Shown: in pieces, positions 25,106 through 34,710 of the stretch
Numbering within the stretch: position 1 is the stretch's first letter
Layout: every line of letters begins with the position of its first letter
DNA from: an uncultured bacterium
GTDB lineage: Bacteria > Elusimicrobiota > Elusimicrobia > Elusimicrobiales > Elusimicrobiaceae
Direction of reading: 5' to 3'
Length of the DNA: 64,000 bases
NCBI GenBank assembly: GCA_949294095.1
Contig: CASFFZ010000001.1
Coordinates: 248,001-312,000, forward strand
Program-made: the position numbers and the translations under genes
Notes under the pieces: generated by a model
Databases searched by the model: none
Told to the model about the DNA's origin: nothing
The model's input: only the letters and a program-made list of their open reading frames with translations

Positions 25106-26557
25106 CTAAGGCTGCGCCGGCGTTTGCGGCGCCAGGGCGGCTTGTTGTTTTTTGACTAAATTTTCATACGGGCCGAAACCGTCCTGCACGTTCCAGCCGC
25201 CGCCCAAGGCTTTAGACAGGTTGACGATAGCCGCCAACTCGTCGTTGCGCGCCGTGGCCAAATTCATCTCCGCCGAAAGCAGGTTTTCTTCCACGTCCAG
25301 CAAGTCCGTTACGCCGATGAGGCCGGCGTCTTCCTGTTTTTTGGTCAGCTCGTAACTGCGCTGCATGGCTTCGGTTTGCTGTTTGTACGAATCAAAAATT
25401 TCGCGGTTGATTTGGTTGGCGGAAATTGCGTCCAACGCTTCTTTAAACGCGCTCTGCACCGTTTTTTCGTAGGAAGCCAGCGTTTCGCGGTATTGCGCTT
25501 CGGCTTTTTTGTTTTCGGCGCGGATTTTGCCGCCTTCAAAAATAGGCGCCAGCAGCTGGCCGCCGGCCGCCCACACGCCGGAAGAACCGGTAAACAAATT
25601 ATTCAGCGCCCCGCTGGCGTATCCGGCGGAGGCCGTCAGCGGAATGCTGGGAAAATACGCCGCCCGCGCCGCCCCGATATTGGCATTGGCGGCCATCAGC
25701 TGCCCCTCCACGGAGCGCACGTCCGGCCGGCGGGCCAGCAAGTCCGAAGGCAGGCCTTGGGGCACGTCCGGAATCAGCGTAATTTCGGACAGGCTTTTCC
25801 CGCGCGGCGTATTGTTTTCTACAATTTCCCGCGGGGACTTGCCCACCAGCACCGAAAGGGCCGTTTCCGTCTGAGCGATTTTCAAACGCAGCTGCTGTTC
25901 CTGCGCCTGTACGCTGGCCATATTGGCTTCCACGCGTCTTAAGTCCACTTCCGTGCAATAACCGTTTTGATAGCGGCTGGTGTAAATGCGCACGTTTTCC
26001 TGGCGGGCCTGCAAAGTGCGCTGAGCAATATCCAGCTGGGCGTCCAGCATCCGCAGGGTAAAATAGTTTTTGGCGACGTCCGCCGTCAGCGTCAGGCGCA
26101 CGGTATCGCGGGCGGCTTCGCTGGCCAGCAGCTGGGCTTGGGCGGCTTCGCTCAAACGGCGGTATTTGCCCCACAAATCCAACTCATACGACACCGACAC
26201 ATTGGCCGTGCTTTTGCTCTGCCCCGAACCGGCCTGATCCCCGGCGCGGCCCGATTCCGCCGCCGCAGACAGGCTGGGCAGCTGGTCGGCCGTGGCAATG
26301 CCCACTTCCGCACGGGCTTGATCCACGCGGGCGATGGCGGCTTGCAAATCTTTATTGTGTTCCAAGGCGTCGGCTTCCAGTTGGTTTAATACCGGGTCTT
26401 GGAATACTTCCCACCATTTGCTGTTGGTAAATACGCTAAAATTTTCCGCTGTTTGGCCGGCCGGCAAATCCAAATCCGGCTGTTTGTAGTTGGGGCCCAG
26501 CATACATCCCCCCAGCCACACCGCGGCCAGTACGGTTCCCAGTTGTTTCCAGTTCAT
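25106..26557 (-). CDS. RND efflux outer-membrane lipoprotein (NodT/OprM family)
   Basis: The 483-residue protein has a lipoprotein signal with lipobox (AVWLGGC, Cys18) followed by MLGPNYKQPDLDLP, the typical NodT/OprM opening. Two OEP repeats of long helices follow, with LPSLSAAAESGR and YFPSIPLTASAGY marking the barrel strands. It forms the TolC-like trimeric exit duct of the pump encoded just upstream, overlapping its stop by 4 nt (ATGA). The C-terminus is Gln/Pro-rich. Confidence 0.94.
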   Translation of the reverse strand: MNWKQLGTVLAAVWLGGCMLGPNYKQPDLDLPAGQTAENFSVFTNSKWWEVFQDPVLNQLEADALEHNKDLQAAIARVDQARAEVGIATADQLPSLSAAAESGRAGDQAGSGQSKSTANVSVSYELDLWGKYRRLSEAAQAQLLASEAARDTVRLTLTADVAKNYFTLRMLDAQLDIAQRTLQARQENVRIYTSRYQNGYCTEVDLRRVEANMASVQAQEQQLRLKIAQTETALSVLVGKSPREIVENNTPRGKSLSEITLIPDVPQGLPSDLLARRPDVRSVEGQLMAANANIGAARAAYFPSIPLTASAGYASGALNNLFTGSSGVWAAGGQLLAPIFEGGKIRAENKKAEAQYRETLASYEKTVQSAFKEALDAISANQINREIFDSYKQQTEAMQRSYELTKKQEDAGLIGVTDLLDVEENLLSAEMNLATARNDELAAIVNLSKALGGGWNVQDGFGPYENLVKKQQAALAPQTPAQP

Positions 26558-29500
26558 ACATTCTCCTTTTTGGTTTCAGATGTTTCAACGGCTTGCGCCA
26601 GCTGTTTGGTGCGCCCGCCGCTAAGCAAAGTAAAGAACATCGGCACAAACAGCGGGGCAATCAACGTGGCGGCCAACATGCCAAACACCACCGCCGTACC
26701 GATTGCGTGGCGGCTGGCGGCGCCGGCCCCCGTGCTGATAGCCAGCGGCACACAGCCCAAAATAAACGCCAGCGAGGTCATTACAATCGGGCGGAAACGC
26801 AGTTTGGCGGCTTCCACCGCGGCGCGGGTCGTGTCGTAGCCTTGGGCTTTAAGCATGACGGCAAACTCTACAATCAAAATAGCGTTTTTGGCCGCCAACC
26901 CCACCAAAGCCACCAAGGCGATTTGGAAATAAATATCGTTGGAGAGGCCTCTGGCCCACGTGCCCGCCAACGCCCCGAAAATGGCAAACGGCACCGCCAG
27001 CAATACGGCAATGGGCAGGCTCCATTTTTCATACTGCGCGGCCAAAATCAAGAACACCACCAGCATGCCCAACAAAAGCGCCACGGCCGAGGCGTTGCCG
27101 GAGATTTTTTCCTGATACGCGGTGCCCGTCCAGGCCAGCGTAAAGCCGGAATCCAAGACTTCTTTGGCGGTTTCTTCCACGGCGCGGATAGCGTCGCCGG
27201 AGCTGTAGCCCGCGGCGGGAGTAGCCATAATTTTGGCAGCCGGGAAGACGTTAAACCGCTCCACAACGTCCGGGCCCAAGGTGGGCGTGAGCGTAACCAA
27301 AGTGGAAAGCGGCACCATCGCCCCGGAATTGGAACGGACGTAGATGCCCGAGATTTGCTCCGGGCGGGCGCGGTACTGACCATCGGCCTGCATCATGACT
27401 TTAAAACTGCGGCCCGAGTAGGTAAAGTCGTTGATGTAGTACGTGCCGAACGTGCCCTGCAGCGTGGCGTATAATTCCGAAAGGGGCACGCCCATGGCTT
27501 GGGCTTTAATTTCGTCCACATCCAGCTTATACTGCGGAATGGCCGCCGAGAACGTTGTGCTGACGCTGGAGAGCTCCGGCCGTTTTTTGGCGGCTTCAAT
27601 AAATTTTTGCGTTTGCGCTTCCAGCGCGTCGCTGCCGCCGGAACTGCGGTTTTGGATATAGCCTTCCAGCCCGCCGGTGGTGCTCATGCCCATAATGGGC
27701 GGCGGGTTAAACGGCATGACGATAGCGTTGGGAATCTTGGTCTGCGCTTGGGCGTACAAACTGCCCACCAACGCCGCGGAAGAAAGCGATTTTTCTTTGC
27801 GTTCTTTCCAGGGTTTGAGCATCACAAACGCCGCCACCGCATTGCTTTTTTGCGTACTGCTTAAAATATCGTAGCCGGAGAAAGTCAGCACTTCCGACAC
27901 CGCCGGCTGGGCCATAATCAGGTTTTCCAGCTGTACGGCAACCTCGTCGCTGTTGGACAAAGAGGCCGACGGATCCAACTGCGCCGCCACCATAATAACC
28001 CCTTGGTCTTCATCGGGCAGCAAGCTGCCGGGCACGATTTTAAATAAACCGAACGCGCCCAAAAACAGCACCGCAATTAAAACGACCGACACCGTAAGCT
28101 TGCGGATAAAGAACGCCACCCAGGTGCCGTATTTGGCCGTCAGTTTTTCAAAGAAACGGTCAAACTGATAGAAAAATCCGCGGGTGGGGTGCGGTTGTTT
28201 TTTAAGTAGCAGCGCACACAGGGCCGGGGTCAGCGTAAGCGCCACCAAACCGGAAATGACCACCGATACGGCAATGGTAATGGCAAACTGCTGGTACATA
28301 ATCCCCGTCAGCCCGCCCATAAACGCCACCGGCACAAACACCGAACACAACACCAGCACAATGGCGACCACCGGGCCGGACACTTCGCCCATGGCCTTAA
28401 TGGTGGCTTCCTGGACGGGCAGGTTTTCTTCGTGCATGATGCGTTCCACGTTTTCAATGACCACGATGGCGTCGTCCACCACGATGCCGATGGCCAACAC
28501 CAACCCGAACAGCGTCAGCGTGTTAATGGAAAAGCCCAACAGCAGCATGCCCGCAAACGCACCGATGATAGACACCGGCACCGCCAAACACGGGATCAGC
28601 GTGGCGCGCCAGTCTTTTAAGAACAGGTACACCACCAAAAACACCAAGATCATCGCTTCAATCAGCGTGTGGATAACTTCTTCAATAGAGGCGGTTACGA
28701 ACAGCGTGGTGTCGTACGCCACTTTGTAATCAATATCCAAATCGGGCGGAAAGTTTTGGGCGATTTCCTTCATGTGTTCGTCCACCGCTTTGGCGGTGGC
28801 CACGGCATTGGCCCCCGGGGAAAGATAAATCCCCACCGGCACCGCCGGCTTGCCGTTAAAACGCCCGTTAAATTCATACGTCTGGCTGCCCAGTTCCACC
28901 CGGGCCACGTCTTTTAAGCGAAGGGAGGTACCGTCCGGATTGGCGCGCAGAATAATTTCTTCAAATTCTTTCGGATCCGTCAGGCGGCCGGGCGCCACGA
29001 TGGAGTACATCCGGTCTACTTTCACCGGCAGCGGCGGCTGGCCGATTTTGCCGGCCGAACGCTGGGTGTTTTGCGCCTGCACGGCGGCCACGATGTCGCT
29101 TACGGAAAGGCCGCGCTGGGAAAGGACATCCGGCTTAATCCAAATGCGGATGGAATAGTCGTTGGAAGACATGACCTGCGCGTCGCCCACGCCTTCAATG
29201 CGTTTTAAATCGTCTACAATGTTTAACAGCGCGTAGTTGCCGATGGTCGTGGTATCGGAATGGCCGTTGGGGGAATACAGTGCAATCAGCTGCAAAATGG
29301 CGGAAGACTTTTTATTCACTTCCACCCCGTAGCGGCGGACGTCTTCCGGCAGGGTGGCCGTGGCCCCTTGCACGCGGTTGTTGACGTTAATCATCGCCTG
29401 ATCGGGGTCGGTTCCTACTTTAAACGACACCACCAAAGACATATCCCCGTTGGAAGACGAAGTGGAGTTCATATACAGCATGTCTTCCACTCCGTTCACC

Positions 29501-29706
29501 TGCTGTTCAATGGGGGCGGCCACGGTGTTGGCAATCACTTCGGGGCTGGCGCCCGGATACGAAGCCGAAACTTCAATAGTGGGCGGCGTTAAATCCGGGT
29601 ACTGTTCAATGGGAAGCATCGTGATGGACACGATCCCCGCCAGCGAAATCAACAGCGAAATGACCGTAGAAAAAATCGGACGGTTGATAAAGAATTTAGA
29701 AAACAT
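26554..29706 (-). CDS. RND multidrug efflux pump, HAE1 family (AcrB-like)
   Basis: The 1050-residue inner-membrane pump starts MFSKFFINRPIFSTVISLLI and has twelve TM segments with two large periplasmic loops. The proton-relay Asp pair is in LAIGIVVDDAIVVIENVER (TM4). The second half repeats the fold, with AKNAILIVEFAV near the end. It exports drugs, bile salts or other hydrophobic compounds using the proton gradient. In a gut habitat, bile tolerance is a natural guess, in line with the bile-salt-hydrolase-family gene at 4.7 kb. It lies 8 nt after the adaptor gene. Confidence 0.96.
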   Translation of the reverse strand: MFSKFFINRPIFSTVISLLISLAGIVSITMLPIEQYPDLTPPTIEVSASYPGASPEVIANTVAAPIEQQVNGVEDMLYMNSTSSSNGDMSLVVSFKVGTDPDQAMINVNNRVQGATATLPEDVRRYGVEVNKKSSAILQLIALYSPNGHSDTTTIGNYALLNIVDDLKRIEGVGDAQVMSSNDYSIRIWIKPDVLSQRGLSVSDIVAAVQAQNTQRSAGKIGQPPLPVKVDRMYSIVAPGRLTDPKEFEEIILRANPDGTSLRLKDVARVELGSQTYEFNGRFNGKPAVPVGIYLSPGANAVATAKAVDEHMKEIAQNFPPDLDIDYKVAYDTTLFVTASIEEVIHTLIEAMILVFLVVYLFLKDWRATLIPCLAVPVSIIGAFAGMLLLGFSINTLTLFGLVLAIGIVVDDAIVVIENVERIMHEENLPVQEATIKAMGEVSGPVVAIVLVLCSVFVPVAFMGGLTGIMYQQFAITIAVSVVISGLVALTLTPALCALLLKKQPHPTRGFFYQFDRFFEKLTAKYGTWVAFFIRKLTVSVVLIAVLFLGAFGLFKIVPGSLLPDEDQGVIMVAAQLDPSASLSNSDEVAVQLENLIMAQPAVSEVLTFSGYDILSSTQKSNAVAAFVMLKPWKERKEKSLSSAALVGSLYAQAQTKIPNAIVMPFNPPPIMGMSTTGGLEGYIQNRSSGGSDALEAQTQKFIEAAKKRPELSSVSTTFSAAIPQYKLDVDEIKAQAMGVPLSELYATLQGTFGTYYINDFTYSGRSFKVMMQADGQYRARPEQISGIYVRSNSGAMVPLSTLVTLTPTLGPDVVERFNVFPAAKIMATPAAGYSSGDAIRAVEETAKEVLDSGFTLAWTGTAYQEKISGNASAVALLLGMLVVFLILAAQYEKWSLPIAVLLAVPFAIFGALAGTWARGLSNDIYFQIALVALVGLAAKNAILIVEFAVMLKAQGYDTTRAAVEAAKLRFRPIVMTSLAFILGCVPLAISTGAGAASRHAIGTAVVFGMLAATLIAPLFVPMFFTLLSGGRTKQLAQAVETSETKKENV

Positions 29707-29714
29707 TTTCCCCC

Positions 29715-31232
29715 CTATTTTCCGTCAGAAGATTCTGCCGGCTGGGGCGCCGTTTGGGCGGCCTCGGAAGGAGCCGCCGGTTGGGGAACGGTGTCATTCG
29801 CTGCGGGCTGGGCGGTTTCCGCTGCGGCAGGAGCCGGTTGTTCGGCCGTTTGGGCCGCGGCGGCCGCGGGCTGAGCAGCCTCCTGCTGGGCGGCATTTTC
29901 AGCGGCCGGGGCAGGCTGTTCCTGCGGCAGGGCCTGCGTGTCGGACGCTTCGGAGGCTTCTATTTCTTCTTCCAACACGGCCGTGCTGCGCCCGTCTTGC
30001 GCCAGCGCGGCTTCCTGCTCGGCCGGGGCCTGGGTGTCAAAATTCTGCATTTGCACCTGCACCTGCTGGCCGGGGCGCACTTTCACAAGCCCGCCGTTCA
30101 TAATGCGTTCGCCGGCTTTTAACCCGTCGGTTACGATATACATATCTTCCTGCAGCTGGGCCTGAATGGGGCGTGCGACGATGGTGTTGTTGGCGTCTAT
30201 CACGTACGTCATCATCCCTTGCGCCGTATTCAGCACCGCCGAGGACGGGATGAGAATGGCGTTCTTATACGTCGCTCCTACCAGTTTCACGCGCACAAAC
30301 TGCCCGGGCATTAACGCGCGGGAATTGTTGGGGTTGGCCACTTCCGCCTTCATGGCCAAGCTGGACGTTTGGGTGTTTTCGGTACTGTCAAAGAAAACAA
30401 TTTTGCCTTTTTCCGGGTATACTTTTCCATTGTTTAAAAGGACTTCCACGTAAATCGGGGCATCGGCCGCGGCGGTCTTGCGGTATTGGGCGGCGTCCAG
30501 CTTGTCCTGTTGGTCTTCCGTGCCGATGGCAATCTGCCCGGAAATAAAACCGGCCGATAATTTTTCAAACTGGCGGCTGGGCATGGAGAAATTGACATAC
30601 AGCGGATTAATCTGCACCATATCCGTCAACAGGCCCGATTCGCCCGCGGGCGAAATCAAACTTCCCACCGACTGGGCTTCCTTGCCCGCAATGCCGGAAA
30701 TCGGCGCAGTTACTTTGGTATAGCCCAAATTAATTTCCGCTTCGCCCACGCCCGCCTGCGCCACTTTTACGTTGGCCTGAGCCGTTTCATAGGCCGAAAG
30801 GGCGTTGTCGTAATCCTGCTGGCTGACGGCATTGTCCGCGCGGAGGCGTTTCATGCGCGCATAGGTGCGCTGGGTACGGCGTTCTTCGGCTTTGGCCTGG
30901 GCCAAGGTGCCCTGCGCTTTTTCCAACGCTACTTTATATTCTTTGTCATCAATCTGGAACAGCTGCGTTCCGGCGGTTACATATTCGCCTTCGTTGTACA
31001 GACGCGCCTGCAAAATGCCGCCCACCTGCGCGCGGATTTGAATTTCCAGCGAGCCCGCCACTTGGGCCGGGTATTCAATGTCCCACGGCAGATCTTTCTG
31101 CACGACGGTAATCGCATTTACGACAGGTGCCGGCATGGAGGCCGTATTTTCCGCTTTTTTGCATCCGCAAAAAAACGCCACCGAAACAAACACAGCGGCT
31201 AAAACAGCCGGTGTAAACAGTTTTTTATTCAT
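29715..31232 (-). CDS. RND periplasmic adaptor (MFP, AcrA-like) with long low-complexity tail
   Basis: The 505-residue protein has a lipoprotein signal (FFCGCKKAENT) and the AcrA layout: lipoyl half-motifs VAGSLEIQIRAQVGGILQ and GYTKVTAPISGIAGKEAQSV flanking a helical hairpin, then beta-barrel and membrane-proximal domains to about residue 400. The last 100 residues are an Ala/Gln/Pro/Glu-rich tail that ordinary AcrA proteins (about 380-400 residues) lack. The adaptor links pump and outer-membrane duct. First gene of the operon; GGGGACAACTGCCA precedes the ATG. Confidence 0.93.
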   Translation of the reverse strand: MNKKLFTPAVLAAVFVSVAFFCGCKKAENTASMPAPVVNAITVVQKDLPWDIEYPAQVAGSLEIQIRAQVGGILQARLYNEGEYVTAGTQLFQIDDKEYKVALEKAQGTLAQAKAEERRTQRTYARMKRLRADNAVSQQDYDNALSAYETAQANVKVAQAGVGEAEINLGYTKVTAPISGIAGKEAQSVGSLISPAGESGLLTDMVQINPLYVNFSMPSRQFEKLSAGFISGQIAIGTEDQQDKLDAAQYRKTAAADAPIYVEVLLNNGKVYPEKGKIVFFDSTENTQTSSLAMKAEVANPNNSRALMPGQFVRVKLVGATYKNAILIPSSAVLNTAQGMMTYVIDANNTIVARPIQAQLQEDMYIVTDGLKAGERIMNGGLVKVRPGQQVQVQMQNFDTQAPAEQEAALAQDGRSTAVLEEEIEASEASDTQALPQEQPAPAAENAAQQEAAQPAAAAAQTAEQPAPAAAETAQPAANDTVPQPAAPSEAAQTAPQPAESSDGK

Positions 31233-31385
31233 TGGCAGTTGTCCCCTTTTAAATGGTAACGCGCTAAAAAGCGTGTGGTTGTATTGTATAAAATTTTCCC
31301 GTCTCCATAATACAGTCCGCCAGCCAAACGGCTGACAAACTTTTCACAAACACTTATAATAATAAGAAAGATTTGAGGCATGCGC

Positions 31386-32297
31386 ATGAAAATAAATTCA
31401 TTAGAACAGGCCATCGGCCGCACGCCGCTGGCCGCCGTCACCCGCTTAAACCCGGGCCCGGGGCACGTATGGGCCAAGCTGGAAATGTTTAACCCTTTTA
31501 GCGTCAAAGACCGCGCCGCGCTTTTTATGCTAAACGCCGCCGAACAAGAAGGCCGCCTGCGCCCGGGCGCAACGATCGTGGAGCCCACCAGCGGCAACAC
31601 CGGCATTGCGTTGGCTTTTTTGGCCGCCGCGCGCGGGTACAAAATTGTATTAACCATGCCCGAAAATATGAGTGCGGAACGGATGAAACTGCTAAAAGCG
31701 CTGGGCGCGCGCCTGGTGCTGACGCCCAAAGCCCAAGGCATGAAAGGCGCCATAGACGAAGCGGGAAAAATACTGCGCCAAACGCCCGGCTCGTTTATGC
31801 CCAGCCAATTTGAAAACACCCACAACGCCCAAGCCCACGAGCAAACCACCGGCCCCGAAATTTGGGAAGATTTGGAAGGAAAGGTGGACGTATTTGTAGC
31901 GGGCGTAGGAACCGGCGGAACGCTGACGGGCACCGGCCGTTTTTTAAAAGGGAAAAACCCCCAGCTTCGGTTGGTGGCCGTGGAACCGGCGGACTCGCCC
32001 CTGTTAAGCCAAGGGCGCTCCGGCCCGCACGGCCTGCAGGGAATCGGGGCCAATTTCGTTCCCCCGGTGCTGGATCGCTCGTTAATAGACGAAATCATCC
32101 CCGTCCAAACGCAAGACGCCGTGCAAACCGCCCGCCGTTTGGCCGCCACGCAAGGCATTTTGCCCGGCATTTCCGGCGGGGCCGCGTTATGGGCCGCCCT
32201 GCAGGTGGCGGCGCGGACGCAAAGCGCGGGAAAAAACATTGTGGTACTTCTTCCCGACAGCGGAGAGCGGTATTTGAGCACGGAACTGTTTGAATAA
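31386..32297 (+). CDS. cysK: Cysteine synthase (O-acetylserine sulfhydrylase)
   Basis: The 303-residue PLP enzyme has the cofactor Lys in MFNPFSVKDRAALFML, the substrate loop VEPTSGNTGIALAFLA, the phosphate-binding GVGTGGTLTGTGR and GISGGAALWA. It makes cysteine from O-acetylserine and sulfide. I preferred ATG 31386 (TTTGAGG 8 nt upstream) to ATG 31380, which is too close to that SD. No serine acetyltransferase gene is adjacent. The decayed acetyltransferase at 4.3 kb is too eroded to assign. Confidence 0.94.
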   Translation: MKINSLEQAIGRTPLAAVTRLNPGPGHVWAKLEMFNPFSVKDRAALFMLNAAEQEGRLRPGATIVEPTSGNTGIALAFLAAARGYKIVLTMPENMSAERMKLLKALGARLVLTPKAQGMKGAIDEAGKILRQTPGSFMPSQFENTHNAQAHEQTTGPEIWEDLEGKVDVFVAGVGTGGTLTGTGRFLKGKNPQLRLVAVEPADSPLLSQGRSGPHGLQGIGANFVPPVLDRSLIDEIIPVQTQDAVQTARRLAATQGILPGISGGAALWAALQVAARTQSAGKNIVVLLPDSGERYLSTELFE

Positions 32298-32327
32298 ATC
32301 AAAAAGCTATATTACAATATCCGTATG
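32290..32327 (+). promoter_or_regulatory. Promoter giving a leaderless transcript for the 32325 gene
   Basis: TTGAAT (32290-32295), a 17-nt spacer, TACAAT (32313-32318), then six nt to ATG at 32325. No SD is present. The -35 overlaps the end of cysK. RNA would start on or beside the A of ATG. Confidence 0.55.
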
Positions 32328-33185
32328 CAGATAAAATGGCTGGCAATTTTATGTTTGCTGTTTTCGGGAGCGGGCTGGCTGCAGGCACAGGCCGAGGCGC
32401 CCGAAATCGTGATTGAAATGCACGGGGAGCCTTCCCCCGTGCGGGAGTCCGTTTCCATTTGGGATAAAAACGCCCGCCAGCTGACCAAGCTCTTCCGCGG
32501 CAAAGACCGCACCTATGTGCTGTATCACGTGGAAAACGTCTCCTCCAAAGACACCACCCTCTCCGCTCAAGACGACACGGAATATGCGTTCGTGCAATAC
32601 GGGAGCGACGATACGGATTACCGCAAATTTTTGTTTAAAGCCGAAGACCCGCAAACGTTTGTCGCCTGTGCGGCCGATATTAAAGACGTATTGGCCGTAA
32701 ATAAAAAATACGGCGTGAACCTGGGCGTGAGCCTGCGGGATTTTCTGCGCCAATACGAAGAACAAGCCACCTTAATGAATCTGGCGGATCATGCCGCCGG
32801 GAAAGTCTATCAGGTCTATCAGCTGAACTATTCCGACATTAACCACAAAACGCCTTCCCCCCATTACTTTGTATTTGAGGGCGACGCGTTACTTTCCACA
32901 TACGCCGGGGACGCAGAATACAACCAATTTGTAGAACAAATTTCCCAAAGCAACAAAGAACTAACCTCCCGCCAGCAAGCCCAGCAACAAGCCCGCCAAG
33001 AAAAATTACAGCAGGCGCGCCAAGAAGCCCTGCGCCGCCAAAACCGGCCGGTGCGCAAGGCCTTGGTGTCCGGCGGCACCGCCTACGACCAAGCCTATAT
33101 GCCGCGCGCCGTCAACGCTACGCCCCTGCCGGCCCTCACCCCCAGCAAACTGCCGGCCGGCACGCCGCTGCCCACCCCGCAGTAA
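32325..33185 (+). CDS. Exported protein of unknown function
   Basis: The 286-residue protein has a signal peptide (LAILCLLFSGAGWLQAQA), an ordered domain of mixed strands and helices (about 25-200), a Gln/Arg-rich coiled-coil stretch (about 205-245, QAQQQARQEKLQQARQEA), and a Pro-rich C-terminus ending LPTPQ. It is predicted periplasmic. Not recognised; the coiled coil and Pro-rich tail suggest binding to another envelope component. It has a leaderless-type promoter overlapping cysK. Confidence 0.75.
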   Translation: MQIKWLAILCLLFSGAGWLQAQAEAPEIVIEMHGEPSPVRESVSIWDKNARQLTKLFRGKDRTYVLYHVENVSSKDTTLSAQDDTEYAFVQYGSDDTDYRKFLFKAEDPQTFVACAADIKDVLAVNKKYGVNLGVSLRDFLRQYEEQATLMNLADHAAGKVYQVYQLNYSDINHKTPSPHYFVFEGDALLSTYAGDAEYNQFVEQISQSNKELTSRQQAQQQARQEKLQQARQEALRRQNRPVRKALVSGGTAYDQAYMPRAVNATPLPALTPSKLPAGTPLPTPQ

Positions 33186-33257
33186 GCCGCCCGCCGCAAA
33201 CGACGCGTTTTTCGCACACTAACCTATATTTTTACTTTTCAAAAGGCGCATTTTTTT

Positions 33258-33272
33258 TATAATAAAAATATG
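33258..33272 (+). promoter_or_regulatory. -10 box six nt before the cardiolipin synthase start
   Basis: TATAAT (33258-33263) behind a T8 run, then AAAAAT, then ATG at 33270. There is no SD. A weak -35 (TTTTCA, 33236-33241) stands at 16-nt spacing. The layout predicts a leaderless message. Confidence 0.5.
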
Positions 33273-34709
33273 CACATAGATCCTATTTCCGCCTCTTCTT
33301 TTGGAATTGCCGGTTTCTTATTTTTGCTATTGCAAATACTCGTAACCGGACATATCATCTGCCGCAAAGACGACGTAAAAAGTTCTTTCGGTTGGATTGG
33401 CCTGGTGTGGCTGGCGCCGCTGGTGGGCTGCATTGTCTATATCGTGTTCGGCATCAACCGCATCCGCCGAAAAGCGCTTTCGCTTCGCAACAAAGGGCCG
33501 GATATTTTTACCGTTACGGGCAAAACGGAAGAAGAAATAGAAAAAGAAATTCCCAAACCGTTTTTGCAGCTGCTGCGCCTGGGCTACAAAGTGCACCCCC
33601 AGCGCTTTGCCTTGGGAAACCGCGCCCAAGCCTTTGTAAACGGAGACAGCGCCTACCCGGAAATGTGCCGCTTGATTGCCTCGGCCAGAAAAGAAGTGCT
33701 GATGCAAAGCTATATCTTTGACAACGACCGCGCCGGAAAAATGTTTGTGGACGCTTTTAAACAAGCCGTTCAAAACGGGGCCAAAGTAAAAGTGCTGGTG
33801 GACGGCGTGGGCCTCAATTATTCCAAACCGACGATCGCCTCCGTCCTGCGCCATATGCGAGGGGTGGAGTTTTCCGTTTTTCTTCCTTCCAAAAGCCCCG
33901 TCAATCTGCCGTTTGTCAACCTGCGCAACCACCGCAAAATTTTAATTGTAGACGGCCGGGCCGCCTTCTTCGGCGGAATGAATGTGGCGGAAGGAAATTT
34001 GGTAAACACCCACCCCAAAGAACCCATTGTGGATATTACTTTTCGGGTAGAAGGGCCGGTGGTAGACCAAATGTCGCGCGTATTTGAGGAAGATTGGATT
34101 TTTTCCGGCAAGAAACATTTTATCCCGGCTTCTTTCCAGGTGTCGGCCCCGCTTCCGGGCACGATGCCCGCGCGCGTGATACCCGACGGGCCGGACGGCG
34201 ATTACGGCAAAATTGAACTTATGGTGTTGGGGGCATTGGCCTGTGCGCAAAAAAGCGTAAAGGTGGTAACCCCGTATTTCCTGCCGGAGAGCAACATCTT
34301 AACGGCGCTGGAAGTAGTGGCCATGCGCGGGGTGGACGTGGAAATTATTTTGCCTTCCAAAAGCAACATCTTCGGGATGGACGGCGCCATGCGTTCCAAT
34401 TTTGCGCGCCTGCTTAAAAAAGGCGTTAAAATTTTCCGCACGCAGCCGCCCTTTGACCACAGCAAAATTATGCTGGTGGACGATGCGTGGCTGTTTATCG
34501 GCTCGGCCAATTGGGACGTACGCAGTTTTAAATTGAATTTTGAATGCAATCTGGAGTGTATGGACAAACAACTGGCGCATGAGGTAAATCAAATTATCGC
34601 GCATAAAAAAGCCAACGCCGTCAGCGAAAAATGGGATAAAAACGCCAAGCCTTCGCTCTGGCGCACGCTGGCGGACAATACCTTGCGCCTGCTGACGCCC
34701 TACTATTAA
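33270..34709 (+). CDS. cls: Cardiolipin synthase, phospholipase D family
   Basis: The 479-residue protein has two N-terminal TM helices (about 8-28 and 40-60) and two HKD motifs: NHRKILIVDGRAAFFGGMN (about residue 220) and DHSKIMLVDDAWLFIGSANW (about 400). That is the domain plan of ClsA-type enzymes, which condense two phosphatidylglycerols or use phosphatidylethanolamine. It is followed by 1 nt and then an EEP-family gene, so the two are probably co-translated. Confidence 0.92.
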   Translation: MHIDPISASSFGIAGFLFLLLQILVTGHIICRKDDVKSSFGWIGLVWLAPLVGCIVYIVFGINRIRRKALSLRNKGPDIFTVTGKTEEEIEKEIPKPFLQLLRLGYKVHPQRFALGNRAQAFVNGDSAYPEMCRLIASARKEVLMQSYIFDNDRAGKMFVDAFKQAVQNGAKVKVLVDGVGLNYSKPTIASVLRHMRGVEFSVFLPSKSPVNLPFVNLRNHRKILIVDGRAAFFGGMNVAEGNLVNTHPKEPIVDITFRVEGPVVDQMSRVFEEDWIFSGKKHFIPASFQVSAPLPGTMPARVIPDGPDGDYGKIELMVLGALACAQKSVKVVTPYFLPESNILTALEVVAMRGVDVEIILPSKSNIFGMDGAMRSNFARLLKKGVKIFRTQPPFDHSKIMLVDDAWLFIGSANWDVRSFKLNFECNLECMDKQLAHEVNQIIAHKKANAVSEKWDKNAKPSLWRTLADNTLRLLTPYY

Positions 34710-34710
34710 T

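Noticed and set aside
31229..32302. Long open frame of 357 codons on the minus strand
   Set aside because: It is opposite cysK, which has all family motifs. The frame has low-complexity, non-protein-like composition caused by the GC-rich codons of the real gene.
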